A stretch of 64,000 nucleotides of DNA from Stentor roeselii (GCA_006503475.1 RSEH01000039.1:62001-126000); one strand, 5' to 3'. Numbered from the stretch's first letter, positions 17,351 through 27,527 are shown. Numbers and translations are program-made. The notes: generated from the sequence alone by a model not told the origin.

Positions 17351-17614
17351 TTAAGTTTCTTTGGATTCTTTGCAGGCTTCGAAGGCGTGAAGTAGTTCTG
17401 AGATTGAGTTGATGTTGAGGACTTGGAACTCGGAGAGGGGAAGAGAGAGTTGGTCTTCTAAGTCGATTATTGCTTCGATCACGTCTATTGGGTCGATGTT
17501 TTGTTGTTTGAATGAGATGCTGATGTCTTGGATTTGTGAAAGAGGCTTAAACTTCTCGAGGACCTTTTCTTCTATGTCTGAGTTTATCACCCATCTACAT
17601 ACGTTTCTCCACAT
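17351..17614 (-). CDS. Acyl-carrier-protein-like protein without the prosthetic-group serine
   Basis: An 87-residue protein with the size and helix pattern of an acyl carrier protein: helix 1 (SDIEEKVLEKFKPL), then SISFKQQNIDPIDVIEAIIDLEDQL, matching the loop and helix 2 of ACPs, and a final helix (SISELLHAFEACK). The DSL motif that carries phosphopantetheine reads D-P-I-D at 41-44, so the serine is replaced by Pro. The start MWRNVCRWV is mildly like a mitochondrial presequence. In mitochondria, ACP-like subunits also act as structural partners in complex I and of LYR proteins, which would not need the serine. That role is inference. Confidence 0.7.
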   Translation of the reverse strand: MWRNVCRWVINSDIEEKVLEKFKPLSQIQDISISFKQQNIDPIDVIEAIIDLEDQLSLPLSEFQVLNINSISELLHAFEACKESKET

Positions 17615-17632
17615 TTATAGGAAAGATTCTAC

Positions 17633-18037
17633 TTAAGCTGTTAGTCCTCTATGTTTGACTATCACTGGGTCCTCATAGAATTTATTGGTCTTGGCTACCA
17701 AAAGATCATCAAGAGTTTTCTCAACAAAAGCCTGGCAATAGCTCTTAATCGTCATTTGATGTGCAACCGGCAAAAAAACAAGTAGAGTGGCTCTAGTAAA
17801 AGGTCTAAGTCTATGAAACTGGGGTAATTTCCAAATGCTAAGAGTATACCCAACTAATACCCCAAAGTTGCAATAAACAATAGTCCTCATCGAAGACTTA
17901 GTCTTACAGTATGTTCCATACTCGACAACATCCAGCACATCTTGCGGTCTTTCTCTCTTCAACGTCTCCAAGTTATTTTCAGCAGTGAACCTAAAAGTTC
18001 TGAAAGGGTTATTGATAGCATCGAAATTCACGGCCAT
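17633..18037 (-). CDS. Small protein with two hydrophobic segments, not recognised
   Basis: A 134-residue protein. Residues 1-50 are polar. Hydrophobic segments lie at about 52-72 (TIVYCNFGVLVGYTLSIW) and 82-100 (RATLLVFLPVAHQMTIK). A polar tail with conserved-looking Tyr/Glu/Asp-Pro (KFYEDPVIVKHRG) follows. It is tandem with the ACP-like gene, 18 bp apart. Size and layout resemble accessory subunits of ciliate mitochondrial complexes, but I see no diagnostic motif. Confidence 0.65.
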   Translation of the reverse strand: MAVNFDAINNPFRTFRFTAENNLETLKRERPQDVLDVVEYGTYCKTKSSMRTIVYCNFGVLVGYTLSIWKLPQFHRLRPFTRATLLVFLPVAHQMTIKSYCQAFVEKTLDDLLVAKTNKFYEDPVIVKHRGLTA

Positions 18038-18074
18038 TTATTGAAGATTGTTTCTAGGTTTAAATTTTACATTT

Positions 18075-20087
18075 TCAGCAGAAACCCAATTTAACTGTTT
18101 TTCTTGATTCAGCAATTTCGATCAAATCATTCATTTTTTTAACAAGTTCTTCTAAAGAGACTTCTTGAGTTTCTTTCCTGATGATTGACAACTTTTCATT
18201 AAGAACTCTTTCGACATGTCCTGAAAACTGTTTTTCATAGTCTTCGAATTCAATATCTCCTCGATTGAATTTTTCCATTTCCTGAAAATGGACAACAGTT
18301 CTCATATATTTCTTTTCCCTCTGCACAGCTTTAACATGAATATGTCTCCACATATAAGGATACTCCTGCTGAATCTGATAAATAACCCTCTTACTCATGA
18401 CAAGAATTTCACAAAAAGAATTGGTAAAAACTTGAAATTTTCTTCTTGACCGTGTGCAAATTTCGATATCTCCAAAATGACTATCTTTCCTCAAAGTCTT
18501 CACAATTAAATTCCTTCCAAACTCTAAAGTCGCGAGTCCTTTAGTGATGAAAAAAATCTCATCAGCAGCGTCATTCGCTTTATAAATAATCAAATCGTCC
18601 TCAACATACATCGGCTCTAACATGGGAATGATAACAGTGATAAAAGTTTCTTTTTTATTACGAAAGAACTTCAAATGTTTCGCTGCACCGTGATGCATCG
18701 CTCGAGCGACTTCAAATCTAAGTATTTTCGGAAGTTCATTTAAAATATTCATTTTTTCCAGCCAAGAAAAGCCTCTTTTTTCAGCTGAATATTTAAAACA
18801 CGCTTTTAACTTCGCACGAGTGGATTTAGGAAGATTAGCTTCTGATGAGAATTCTTCAATCATCGCCAGTTTGTTAGCTAAGGCGTTTTCCTTCAGGTCA
18901 ATCGACGAGACCAGCGCGGTGAGGCTTGAAATGTTGAAAGAAAAGAAGTAAAGGCCGAAAGACATCCAAAAGAAACTCAGAACTCGCTCTAAACGGGTTG
19001 AAGGGCAGATGTCGCCGTAACCGACTGTGGATAAAGTCGTGAATGCCCAGTAAAGCGAAGTCAAGTAAAGAGAACCTGTGTCAGAGTCTTCGTAATTCAT
19101 TCGAACCACCCAAGTGTCAGGGTTGAAGTCGTCAAGTTTCGAAGTCAGGTACCAAAAACAGGCAACGATGTGAACGAAGAGGATTATTGTTAGATAAGAT
19201 TTCACTATTTTCACTGCACTGTTTTTTATACTTAGAAACTCCTGGATTTTGTCGAAAATGTCTTTTTGGACGTGAGTTTTCATTAGTTTCAGCAACTTTG
19301 AAAAACGTAGAAGACGGTAAAGCTTTGGGATTCGAAGAATTCTGGCGAATTTACGGTTTTTACCGGAATCTGAACTTGTTACTAACTCGAATGGGAACCA
19401 GGTTAAGATGTCGATTATCATCCAGCCTTTTGCGTAGTTTTTAAAGATTTGATAACGATCTGTTATTAGGTTTCGGTCTTTGTCGTAGTAGGCTGTGAGA
19501 AGATTGACACAGAAGTCCAGGAAAAATAAAATACTTATGAAAAGGTCGAAATTTTCTAGTTCTGGATAATCTTCAGGCTCTAAAAATGCAACAGTAAAAG
19601 GAGTAGCAATAGCAGAGTACAGTAAAATCAAAACAACCACCCAAATCCAAATAGTATAAAACATACTACTAGGCAAGATGATTAAAAACGGTACCTTTTC
19701 AAATTTTCTAAAGTCTTCAGTGTTAGAAAACAATCTGGAAGCTCTCTGATAAAATTCTTTACTGCAATTCTCTTCTGGCAGGTTGGAAAAGTTTAAGTTT
19801 AAAGTATTTACACCAAAAAGAGTCATATCGCGGCGAATCTTCTTGAGAATAAAGACTGACCTCAACCTGCACCTTGCCCTGCGCCAGACATGTTTGTATT
19901 TCGAGGCGAACAAGGAGTCATTTTCATCACAAGTTTGAGATCTCTTGCAAAAGGAACGCGTGATAAATTTTGATGACGGACTTTGTTGGCTGGATTCTTT
20001 GCTAAGGGAATATATCAGAGTATTTGTTCTGGATTTAGTGGAAACTCTTTCTCTTCTTTTTGCTGAGTCCTTTTTAGTAATTACCAT
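18075..20087 (-). CDS. Voltage-gated K+ channel of the EAG/CNBD type
   Basis: A 670-residue subunit of a tetrameric plasma-membrane or ciliary K+ channel. S1 begins near 137, S2 near 180, S3 near 222. S4 at about 245-270 carries a Lys/Arg every third residue (RILRIPKLYRLLRFSKLLK). S5 is near 296-315, the pore filter STVGYGD at 353-359 and S6 near 370-392. A C-linker and a cyclic-nucleotide-binding-homology domain (about 475-590) follow, with HFGDIEICTRSRRKF in the phosphate-cassette position. The R-x-A/T signature for cyclic nucleotide contact is not clean, so ligand gating is uncertain. A C-terminal coiled coil ends the protein. Ciliates have many such channels for controlling ciliary beat and excitability. 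Confidence 0.95.
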   Translation of the reverse strand: MVITKKDSAKRRERVSTKSRTNTLIYSLSKESSQQSPSSKFITRSFCKRSQTCDENDSLFASKYKHVWRRARCRLRSVFILKKIRRDMTLFGVNTLNLNFSNLPEENCSKEFYQRASRLFSNTEDFRKFEKVPFLIILPSSMFYTIWIWVVVLILLYSAIATPFTVAFLEPEDYPELENFDLFISILFFLDFCVNLLTAYYDKDRNLITDRYQIFKNYAKGWMIIDILTWFPFELVTSSDSGKNRKFARILRIPKLYRLLRFSKLLKLMKTHVQKDIFDKIQEFLSIKNSAVKIVKSYLTIILFVHIVACFWYLTSKLDDFNPDTWVVRMNYEDSDTGSLYLTSLYWAFTTLSTVGYGDICPSTRLERVLSFFWMSFGLYFFSFNISSLTALVSSIDLKENALANKLAMIEEFSSEANLPKSTRAKLKACFKYSAEKRGFSWLEKMNILNELPKILRFEVARAMHHGAAKHLKFFRNKKETFITVIIPMLEPMYVEDDLIIYKANDAADEIFFITKGLATLEFGRNLIVKTLRKDSHFGDIEICTRSRRKFQVFTNSFCEILVMSKRVIYQIQQEYPYMWRHIHVKAVQREKKYMRTVVHFQEMEKFNRGDIEFEDYEKQFSGHVERVLNEKLSIIRKETQEVSLEELVKKMNDLIEIAESRKTVKLGFC

Positions 20088-20742
20088 TGAGGATAGATGA
20101 TATTAATTGAAGAATATTTTAGTTATTCATAGATAAGACCTTAAACACCTAGCTTTGAAAATGAGCTACTATAAAGTTGCAATTAATCAACAGGAATCTC
20201 AAGAATTAAATATTGTGAATGTGGTAATATTCGATTCTCCTTTGGTTGTGGAAAATTATGATAAAAGTTTGATTTAAGAAGAACTCATCAAATTGAAAAC
20301 CCTTTTGCAGTGCGAATTTCAGTTTTCAAACCTGTTTTATTTTGATTAATAATCATTATTTATCCAAACTCATTCTTGAATGAAACTCATTCTTTACAAT
20401 GACAATATATTATCTCTTATTACAAAAAATAATAAATTGATGAACCTACCCAAAAGCAGAGAAATTGATATTATTTTACCTAAAGAGAGAAAAAATCCAT
20501 AATATGTACAATGTAATTATTTTATAGAAATCTATATAATTTAACAGGATAACAGTGAAAGTTGTGTTTTTTATAGAATTTGATATGTGATGAATTTGAT
20601 ATATGTGAAGATTTCAATGCAATAAGCTAGAAATTTTTTAAAACTTATTTTTATTTCTTAGTAGTTTAGAATCTTAAGTTAATTTCCCTAAATTCACTCA
20701 AGTTTATCTAAATATGCAATAGGATACCCCCGTTGAATATAA
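20088..20742. other. AT-rich intergenic region between divergent K+ channel and SUMO genes
   Basis: 655 bp holding both promoters. A 38-codon ORF begins with ATG at 20161 (MSYYKVAINQQES...). If a 15-nt GTTTGATTTAAGAAG near its end were spliced, the frame would continue to about 58 codons. The 5' border is not the usual GTA, so I treat it as a weak candidate. Just before SUMO the run CCCCC is followed by GTTGAATATAAATG. No RNA gene recognised. Confidence 0.45.
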
Positions 20743-21018
20743 ATGTCAGGAGCAGCCGCACAAGACTCTTCAAACGAGCACATCACTTTAAAAGTGAAGT
20801 CCCAAGACGGAAACGAGCTATTCTTCAAAATAAGACGTGGGACTCAGCTAAAAAAATTAATGGATGCTTACTGTTCTCGAAATGGAGTCAATCCAAGCAC
20901 AGTCAGGTTTTTATTTGACGGTCAGAGGATCCAGGAAGGGAACACACCAAATGATTTGAACCTTGAGGATAACGATCAGATCGATGCGATGGTAGAGCAG
21001 TCAGGCGGAGCTAATTAA
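20743..21018 (+). CDS. SMT3: SUMO (ubiquitin-like modifier)
   Basis: A 91-residue SUMO precursor. A short flexible N-terminus is followed by the beta-grasp fold: ITLKVKSQDGNELFFKIRR, a helix with LKKLMDAYC, then VRFLFDGQRIQEGNTPNDL and NDQIDAMVEQSGG. These match the SUMO family almost position by position. The di-glycine is at 88-89 and is followed by Ala-Asn, so a SENP/Ulp protease must remove two residues before conjugation to lysines through E1 (Aos1-Uba2) and Ubc9. The ATG is preceded by ATATAA. It is convergent with the MORN gene, 33 bp between stops. Confidence 0.97.
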   Translation: MSGAAAQDSSNEHITLKVKSQDGNELFFKIRRGTQLKKLMDAYCSRNGVNPSTVRFLFDGQRIQEGNTPNDLNLEDNDQIDAMVEQSGGAN

Positions 21019-21051
21019 CTATTCAATAGATCTTTCCTATCTAACTAAATA

Positions 21052-22053
21052 TTAGACATTTAACTGGATGCATCCCCGTATCCACCTAGCTTTGATATTT
21101 TTTCCATTCGAGTACTGAAAAACCCCCTCACCATGTTTAAGTCCTTCACAGTACCCACCTGAGTAAGTATTTCCATTATTCCAAGTATATTTTCCTTCAC
21201 CATGCATTTTAGACTCTTTCCACATCCCTTCATACTTATTTCCAGTGGGCCATTGGAAGATACCAAAGCCAGCCATGAAGCCATTCTTAAAGCTTCCTTT
21301 ATAACAACTCTTATCAGGCCAGACATAAATTCCTTGTCCTTCCCTGACACCTTTTAAATAAGTCCCTTCATATCTGCTCCCATCAGGGCAGGTCTCGATT
21401 CCATAACCATGAGGCTCGCCATTCAAAGTCTCACCCTTATAAAACTTTTCACCTTCTCCCACCAAAAAAGTTTCTTTTTCAAATGGAAAATCTTCATCTA
21501 AATCATCAATATCATATAAAAGACTTGAAGAAACTTCTAAAGATTTTTTTATATCTTTAAAAGACTGGCTTTCATTTAAAGAAAGTGAACTTTCACTCAT
21601 GTTTAACTTGGAACTCGACTGATTCTGACTTTCAACACTTGAAAGAGAAGAGGAAGACTCAAGAATCGAAGAGTTTTTCAATGGAAATCTATTGTTTTGC
21701 TTTGGAAAGTTTACAACTTTCAGGGTTTGAGCTTTTGATGAGATTTGCTTGTGAGTTAAAGTTTTTGATATTGTTTCTGTTGTTTCTGAGAATCCTGTTG
21801 AGCCTTCTGGCTTTGAAGGTACTGGAAAGATTGTTGAGGAGTGTCTTCGGTTTTGGGAAGGGCGTTTTGCTTTGCTTGAGAAGACTGAAGACCTTTCTTT
21901 TGATAGGCTTGGATCTGCTTGGTTGCAGAGACATGAGAAAAATTGTGTTTTTGAGTAGTCTTTTATACCTGAGAAGTTCAGCTTGGAACGGATGTTTGGG
22001 GATGATTGGATTTTTGAAGAGTTTAAAGAATCAATTGAGGTTTCTGCTCCCAT
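21052..22053 (-). CDS. MORN-repeat protein with N-terminal MG (possible myristoylation)
   Basis: A 333-residue protein. Residues 1-195 are Ser-rich and low in order. Residues about 200-325 hold five to six MORN repeats, recognised by Y-x-G-x-x-x-x-G-x-x-x-G-x-G units such as YKGETLNGEPHGYGIE, YEGTYLKGVREGQGIYVW, YKGSFKNGFMAGFGIFQW and YEGMWKESKMHGEGKYTW. MORN repeats fold as a beta meander and bind lipids or partner proteins at membranes, cortex or cilia. Gly2 in MGAETSIDS could be myristoylated, which fits a membrane-linked scaffold. There is no kinase domain, so it is not a PIP5K. Confidence 0.9.
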   Translation of the reverse strand: MGAETSIDSLNSSKIQSSPNIRSKLNFSGIKDYSKTQFFSCLCNQADPSLSKERSSVFSSKAKRPSQNRRHSSTIFPVPSKPEGSTGFSETTETISKTLTHKQISSKAQTLKVVNFPKQNNRFPLKNSSILESSSSLSSVESQNQSSSKLNMSESSLSLNESQSFKDIKKSLEVSSSLLYDIDDLDEDFPFEKETFLVGEGEKFYKGETLNGEPHGYGIETCPDGSRYEGTYLKGVREGQGIYVWPDKSCYKGSFKNGFMAGFGIFQWPTGNKYEGMWKESKMHGEGKYTWNNGNTYSGGYCEGLKHGEGVFQYSNGKNIKARWIRGCIQLNV

Positions 22054-22784
22054 TTTTATTGGGTTGGTGATGGAATTTATTGTTGGGGTATGACTGTGAG
22101 ATTAACGACTCAGAGATGTTTTTTGGTTGAGAAGATTAAAAATTGAGTATTTTTTGAACTGGAAATGATTTTTTGGTAATGGTATAAATCAGAAACTATT
22201 AATTCTTGAATAGATAGAAAATTAATGGATTAGGATAAGAATAATATTCAAATTGATTTAGGAATAATATCTTATTATGTATTTGTTAAAATTTTAGTTA
22301 AAAGATTTCTGAGAAGGAAATATATTATTTATTCAATAAATCATAAAAGGACTAAAAACCATCATAATGTGTTGATTTCTAAAAAAATCTTATCATTTAC
22401 CAGAAAATTCTTTTGTTTATATTATGTATGAATTATTTTCTAAATTTGTAAAGAATTAGTTTAGGGAATCAAATACAAATTTCAATAATATAATTCTTTA
22501 ATGAATCTAAGATTTAATCATATGACATAATTTTTCTTGTCTGAATCATGTTTAACTCAATATCCAATCTTCCGTTCTATACATATTAAACTTATTTCAT
22601 TTATCAATGAATGAAATAGCATATATTAAAATTAAATAAAAGTTCATAATCGATCTCGTTAAAGTTTTATTACTAGCAATTCTTTCTAGGTTCCAAAGTC
22701 ATATTATTTAAAACGATGATATCACCAAGAATACCTAAAATATAAAAACTTCTATAAATTAAAAAACCACATAAATTTAATTTT
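22054..22784. other. AT-rich intergenic region, nothing recognised
   Basis: 731 bp upstream of the MORN gene and downstream of the large Cys-rich gene, both on the minus strand. It is AT-rich with many short A and T runs. I see no ORF with coding character, no RNA gene and no repeat array. Confidence 0.5.
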
Positions 22785-25700
22785 CTATTTATCTCCTTTC
22801 CAAAAATAGTTAAATCTTCGATCTGTACTCTGATCTGTCCTTGACTTAGCCTCTTCAACATAGCTTCGATGATCAAAATCAATATTTTCAGTAGTAACAG
22901 TAGCATCTTTCTTCTCAAATTCTTTTCCCTTTTCCCTCAATTGAAAGATTTCCCAAATCGTTAAAATAATGACCAATGAAACAACAACCAAAGAGTCAAC
23001 AGCAACAATAAAAGCATAGCTCCCAACAGAAAACTCCAAAAAAATATAAACACAAACAGCAGCAAAAGGTATTTCAATAAAAAAAATCGTAAAAACATGT
23101 AAAAATTTCATCAAAGTCCACAAATTTCTGTGATTTTTCAATGAAAGTGAGCAAGCTTTCAGTCCAAATAGTTTAGACCATGAAATTCTAAAGAACTTAT
23201 AAGAAATAAAAGCGCATAATAAAAGAACTGTTCTTGCAGCGCACTTGAATTTTGAGTACCAGCTTCTTATTTCAGGGTCATTAGGAAAAATCCATTTGAA
23301 GAAGCAGAAGACAAAGACAAGGTTTCCTAAAATGTGTAAAAGATTTAAGATGAACAAAATCGCAAAAACTGATGAAGATTTCGAGTCGTCGATATTTAAA
23401 AGTTCTCTGCCTCGGGTACCATCTGATAGTCCTACTGTTACTAGAAGTCCGACTCCTGCTGCTGTTTCGAGAAGACTGCATAGAGGACCTGCTACTGCGA
23501 TAAATGAACTTCCAAATATTAATGATGAAGCACCGGCAACTGCTACACCTATGCCACCTGTCATTGAGATAGGAACAGGTACCTGATTAATCGCCAAAGA
23601 ATTGCTATAATTCTTCTGAGGACACATATCACTATCAAAATTGCAAGCCTTAACATAGCAATTCCAATCACACTGCTGATCCTTACTCATCTGAAAGGTG
23701 CAATTTTCCGAGCACTCACTCGAATCAGGTACACACATGGACAAAAGCTCTGAATATCCCTCCGGACAATCTGCAACACAACTCGAGTTCATCAATAAAT
23801 AAGAATCTTCACAAAGTGAGCAAATTTCAAGACTTTCACATTCAATACAAGGAAATTCACAGTTTTGACAAGAATTTTCATCTGAAAAAGTAAAATTAGG
23901 ACAAGAAGCATAACAAGTAGATTGATACAAGAAAAAACCCGTCATGCAAGACTCACACAATGAAAGACTTGAACAAGAAGAACAACTCGGACTGCAGTTA
24001 ATGCAAGACGATGACGACTCAAACGTGGAAGAAGGACAAGATTTCAAGCAGGTCCCGTTGTAAAGCTTGAGAGAAGACTCGCAGGCAAGGCAACCTGAAA
24101 TGTTGCAAGATTTACAACCGGCTTCACATTTGCAGGACTGGTTCAATGGAAGAAGGCCCACTGGACATGTCTCGACACAGGATGATTCGAATAGGTTTAA
24201 AGGACTTGAACAGCTTAAACAGTTGTAACTGGATTTTGAACAGGTTAAGCATTGATTTGAACAGATCTCGCAAATGTTTGATGATGAGTAAAAACCTGAT
24301 GGACACTTTTGGATGCAGTCGTTTTTGAAGAGGCTCTTTGGGTTTGAACAGGATGTGCAGTTTTCAGGGAGACTGGAACAGGTCTTGCATTTTTTTTCAC
24401 AGTTTATACAGTTTCCTGAGTTTGGGATTGTGATGCCTTCTGGACATGTGTCTAAGCAGGATTTTTCGTAGAGATAGTAACCTGAAATGCACTCTTGACA
24501 GTTGAGATCATCCACACATTTTCCACAAAAATCTCCACACTCCAAGCAAACTCCTAATTTTTCATAGTATCCACTCGGACAACTCTCAACACATTCAAAC
24601 AAAAAGTTAACCAATCCAGATTTACATGACTGACAACTATTCAAACTGGTGCAAAGAAGGCAATTATCAAGACATTTGCTGCAATTGAAAGAAGTAGTCG
24701 GAAAAGACCCATCAGGGCATGTCCTATAACAAAAGTCATTGAAAAAGTAAGGAAAAATCGAAGAGCACGACATGCAAATCTTCAAAGAACTACAAGTGAC
24801 GCAAGGACTTTGGCAGGATTCACAAACTGAATCCTTCTTATAAAAAGTTTCAAGACAATCACCGCTGCAGGTGTTATTATAAAGAAAAGTCGAGTAGTAA
24901 CAAGATGTGCAGTTTGAAGGAGAAAAGGCGCAGCTTTTGCATATATCATCGCATGTAAAAGTTAAATTAACAAGTCCACAATCAACGACGTATACTTCTG
25001 AGTAACTGCAAATAGAGTAACTGTAAAGACCTGAAATTAACTCTGATGATAAGTTTTGAAATATCAGGGTTAATGAAGATAAAATATTTGAAGTGTTTAT
25101 TTGGATTGAATCTGATAAAAAATTGCAAGATTCTATTGAATCTTGTTCTAAACAATAAGCTGTTGGAGAAGTATACTGAAAAATCAAGGAACTCGCTGAT
25201 TGGATTTTGTTTGATGTAGAAATGTTGAGATTCAAGGAAAAAAGTGATGAGATCTTAATATTTTGATTTGAAATTTCGATGTAAAGCTCTCCAGGGGTAT
25301 CAGCTGTGAATTCAAAACTCTCAGAATCGCTTAAAAAACCGTTTTTCAATGAATTTATGAAAATATTTTCAGGTTTGGTACTTGCAGGGTTGGTAACATT
25401 GAATAACTTAAAATATATCCTTGAGGTTGATTCAAAATTATTCAAAATCACTGAATTATTCGAAAAGTTCATCAAAGTGTCTGAATAAGCATCTCCGATT
25501 TCGTAATCAAAATACAGAACAACTTGCTCATATCCTAAATTGTAAGGAAAAATTGTTATTTCATAAGTAGATTGTCCTCCGACAATGTAGGAATCTGAAG
25601 AAATACTGATAAACTTAAATATATGAGCTGTTTTCATTTCTAATGAATAGATATTGAAATCAATTAGGTATCCTTCGGATTTTGTGAACCATTCAATTTT

Positions 25701-27527
25701 AACTGGCTCGAGACTTGCAGGGTTTTGAATTTCTTCTAAGCTGAATCGGATAAGTCCTGTGAAATCATTTGAAACAGCCTTAGATATGTTAATAGAAGAG
25801 GAGGTAAGCAGCAAATTATGATAACGATTAATATTTTCAGTGTTTTTTAGACCTTGCTGAAGGTTCGATATTGTTAATGAACTTGGAAAGTTGATTATAA
25901 TTGAACTTTGACCTGGTAAAAGGTTTGAAATGTTCATTTCAAATAAAAATGATGAAAAATCGCCGGTGGTATAAGAACTTAAAGTTATTGATGCTGAAAA
26001 CACACCAGGTGTCATTGATAAGCTTACTGTTTCATTTCTCTCAATCTCGTAACCTCCTTCACATGAAGTTAGACTTATTACTGTAAAAACTTCTGACTCT
26101 GAAGTTAGATGGTAATTTTTTACTTTGTAGACAGTAACTTTTAATTCAAATCCTGTAACATTAGTTATCGTTATTAGCTGTTCACTAATCAAGCAGCCAT
26201 CACACTTACTGCTAGTCAAATCAAACCCTTCAGGAAAAAAGACCATCAAGCAAGCACCATTCCATTCAAATTCAGTAAAAACCCTCAAATAATAGCTAGT
26301 CAATGAATTAACAGTATAATCCTCAGCCCTTACCTGAAACCCAATCTCTCCTCGAGTAGCTACAACCTGAAACTCTCCTTCACAATAAACCCTTTCATCT
26401 TTTTCCACAGTCAAATACCCAATCGCCGGTTGAGTCGTGGAAGGATTTTTCACCATTTCCGTCCGAAAAGCAGCAGTTTTATTCTCAGACCATGAGTTTT
26501 CAAAGCACTCCCCAAGCCTCACATAATTCCCATCAAAAACCGTGTCTAAAAAGCTACTAATTCCAAAAATTCCCATAATCGAGGTATTTCCAAAAATCTC
26601 TAAAGCAAGAGGAAAGTCAATAAAAAGGTCAGAATCTTCAGGAATAATATTATCACAAAAGAACTCAATGTAAAGAGAAGAGTTTTTATTAATCATCTCT
26701 TCTGAAAAAGAACTTGTGGAATAGATTGAACTTCCACGTGATATTGATATTGAAATATTAGTGTTTAGTTGAATTGCACCGAGTGAAGATGAAGTTTCTA
26801 TTGAAAAGCCGAAGGTTTCTCCTGTAGTTTCAGGATTTCGCATCGAGACCAGTTCTAAAGAAAATTCTGAACTTTGAGCAGTTTTCAAGGTCAAGGTAAT
26901 GACTGAAGAAGAGCATTTGCAAGAGAAAGTCTCTTGGTTTGAGCAGGTAAAATCTGAAGAACACTTTGTTGGAGACGTGATTTTTACTTGATCGGAAGTA
27001 GAGAGGAGGTATTTTAAATTGATTTCTAATAACCAGATTGAAAACTTGTTAGCTTCTTCGGTTTTACTTGTTAATGAGGCCTCTAGAGGCTGAGGAGAGT
27101 ACTCCAGGACTAGGCTTGAGTTTTTGTATCCTTCTATTTGACCTGATTTTAAAACAAGTAACTTGAATGAAGCGAAACCTGCATAGAGAGGATTCGAAAA
27201 ATTCGAAATTGTAAGTCTTACGATTTCTGGTTTTCTGCCTTCGAAGCATGTTGTTATGTGAAAAGTTCGACTTTCTTCTATGCATGAACATTTTTTTCCT
27301 AGGTTTATGCATGAAAAACCTTCGGATTTCTCTTCGAATTTCTCATCGAGGATTAGCTGAACCTCTGAATCCTGGTCAAGGTTGTATTGGAAGGTTATTA
27401 TTAGATCTGACTTTTCTCTGATCATGTAGTTTGTTGACCTTAGCCTAGTTGATGATATTTCGCTTGATGAGGTAAGACTATTGAAGATTCCAAATATAAT
27501 GACCGCCAGATTGATTTTCAAGATCAT
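22785..27527 (-). CDS. Giant Cys-rich (furin-like repeats) multi-pass surface protein with Notch-type LNR
   Basis: A 1580-residue protein without introns. It has a signal peptide (MILKINLAVIIFGIFNSLTSSS), then about 800 residues of repetitive Ser/Thr/Asn-rich beta-type extracellular segments with many potential N-glycosylation sites. Residues about 856-1260 are Cys-rich furin/growth-factor-receptor-like repeats (units such as CEECxxxCxxC, SCxSGFFLYQSTC). At about 1269-1305 a single Lin-12/Notch-type repeat is visible: CSENC, QQCDWNC, ACNFDSDMC. Five to six membrane segments follow (about 1320-1365, 1383-1406, 1425-1440, 1470-1525) and a charged cytosolic tail. This layout belongs to large ciliate surface protein families of unknown function. 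The gap of about 60 residues between LNR and first helices resembles a juxtamembrane stalk. Confidence 0.9.
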   Translation of the reverse strand: MILKINLAVIIFGIFNSLTSSSEISSTRLRSTNYMIREKSDLIITFQYNLDQDSEVQLILDEKFEEKSEGFSCINLGKKCSCIEESRTFHITTCFEGRKPEIVRLTISNFSNPLYAGFASFKLLVLKSGQIEGYKNSSLVLEYSPQPLEASLTSKTEEANKFSIWLLEINLKYLLSTSDQVKITSPTKCSSDFTCSNQETFSCKCSSSVITLTLKTAQSSEFSLELVSMRNPETTGETFGFSIETSSSLGAIQLNTNISISISRGSSIYSTSSFSEEMINKNSSLYIEFFCDNIIPEDSDLFIDFPLALEIFGNTSIMGIFGISSFLDTVFDGNYVRLGECFENSWSENKTAAFRTEMVKNPSTTQPAIGYLTVEKDERVYCEGEFQVVATRGEIGFQVRAEDYTVNSLTSYYLRVFTEFEWNGACLMVFFPEGFDLTSSKCDGCLISEQLITITNVTGFELKVTVYKVKNYHLTSESEVFTVISLTSCEGGYEIERNETVSLSMTPGVFSASITLSSYTTGDFSSFLFEMNISNLLPGQSSIIINFPSSLTISNLQQGLKNTENINRYHNLLLTSSSINISKAVSNDFTGLIRFSLEEIQNPASLEPVKIEWFTKSEGYLIDFNIYSLEMKTAHIFKFISISSDSYIVGGQSTYEITIFPYNLGYEQVVLYFDYEIGDAYSDTLMNFSNNSVILNNFESTSRIYFKLFNVTNPASTKPENIFINSLKNGFLSDSESFEFTADTPGELYIEISNQNIKISSLFSLNLNISTSNKIQSASSLIFQYTSPTAYCLEQDSIESCNFLSDSIQINTSNILSSLTLIFQNLSSELISGLYSYSICSYSEVYVVDCGLVNLTFTCDDICKSCAFSPSNCTSCYYSTFLYNNTCSGDCLETFYKKDSVCESCQSPCVTCSSLKICMSCSSIFPYFFNDFCYRTCPDGSFPTTSFNCSKCLDNCLLCTSLNSCQSCKSGLVNFLFECVESCPSGYYEKLGVCLECGDFCGKCVDDLNCQECISGYYLYEKSCLDTCPEGITIPNSGNCINCEKKCKTCSSLPENCTSCSNPKSLFKNDCIQKCPSGFYSSSNICEICSNQCLTCSKSSYNCLSCSSPLNLFESSCVETCPVGLLPLNQSCKCEAGCKSCNISGCLACESSLKLYNGTCLKSCPSSTFESSSSCINCSPSCSSCSSLSLCESCMTGFFLYQSTCYASCPNFTFSDENSCQNCEFPCIECESLEICSLCEDSYLLMNSSCVADCPEGYSELLSMCVPDSSECSENCTFQMSKDQQCDWNCYVKACNFDSDMCPQKNYSNSLAINQVPVPISMTGGIGVAVAGASSLIFGSSFIAVAGPLCSLLETAAGVGLLVTVGLSDGTRGRELLNIDDSKSSSVFAILFILNLLHILGNLVFVFCFFKWIFPNDPEIRSWYSKFKCAARTVLLLCAFISYKFFRISWSKLFGLKACSLSLKNHRNLWTLMKFLHVFTIFFIEIPFAAVCVYIFLEFSVGSYAFIVAVDSLVVVSLVIILTIWEIFQLREKGKEFEKKDATVTTENIDFDHRSYVEEAKSRTDQSTDRRFNYFWKGDK

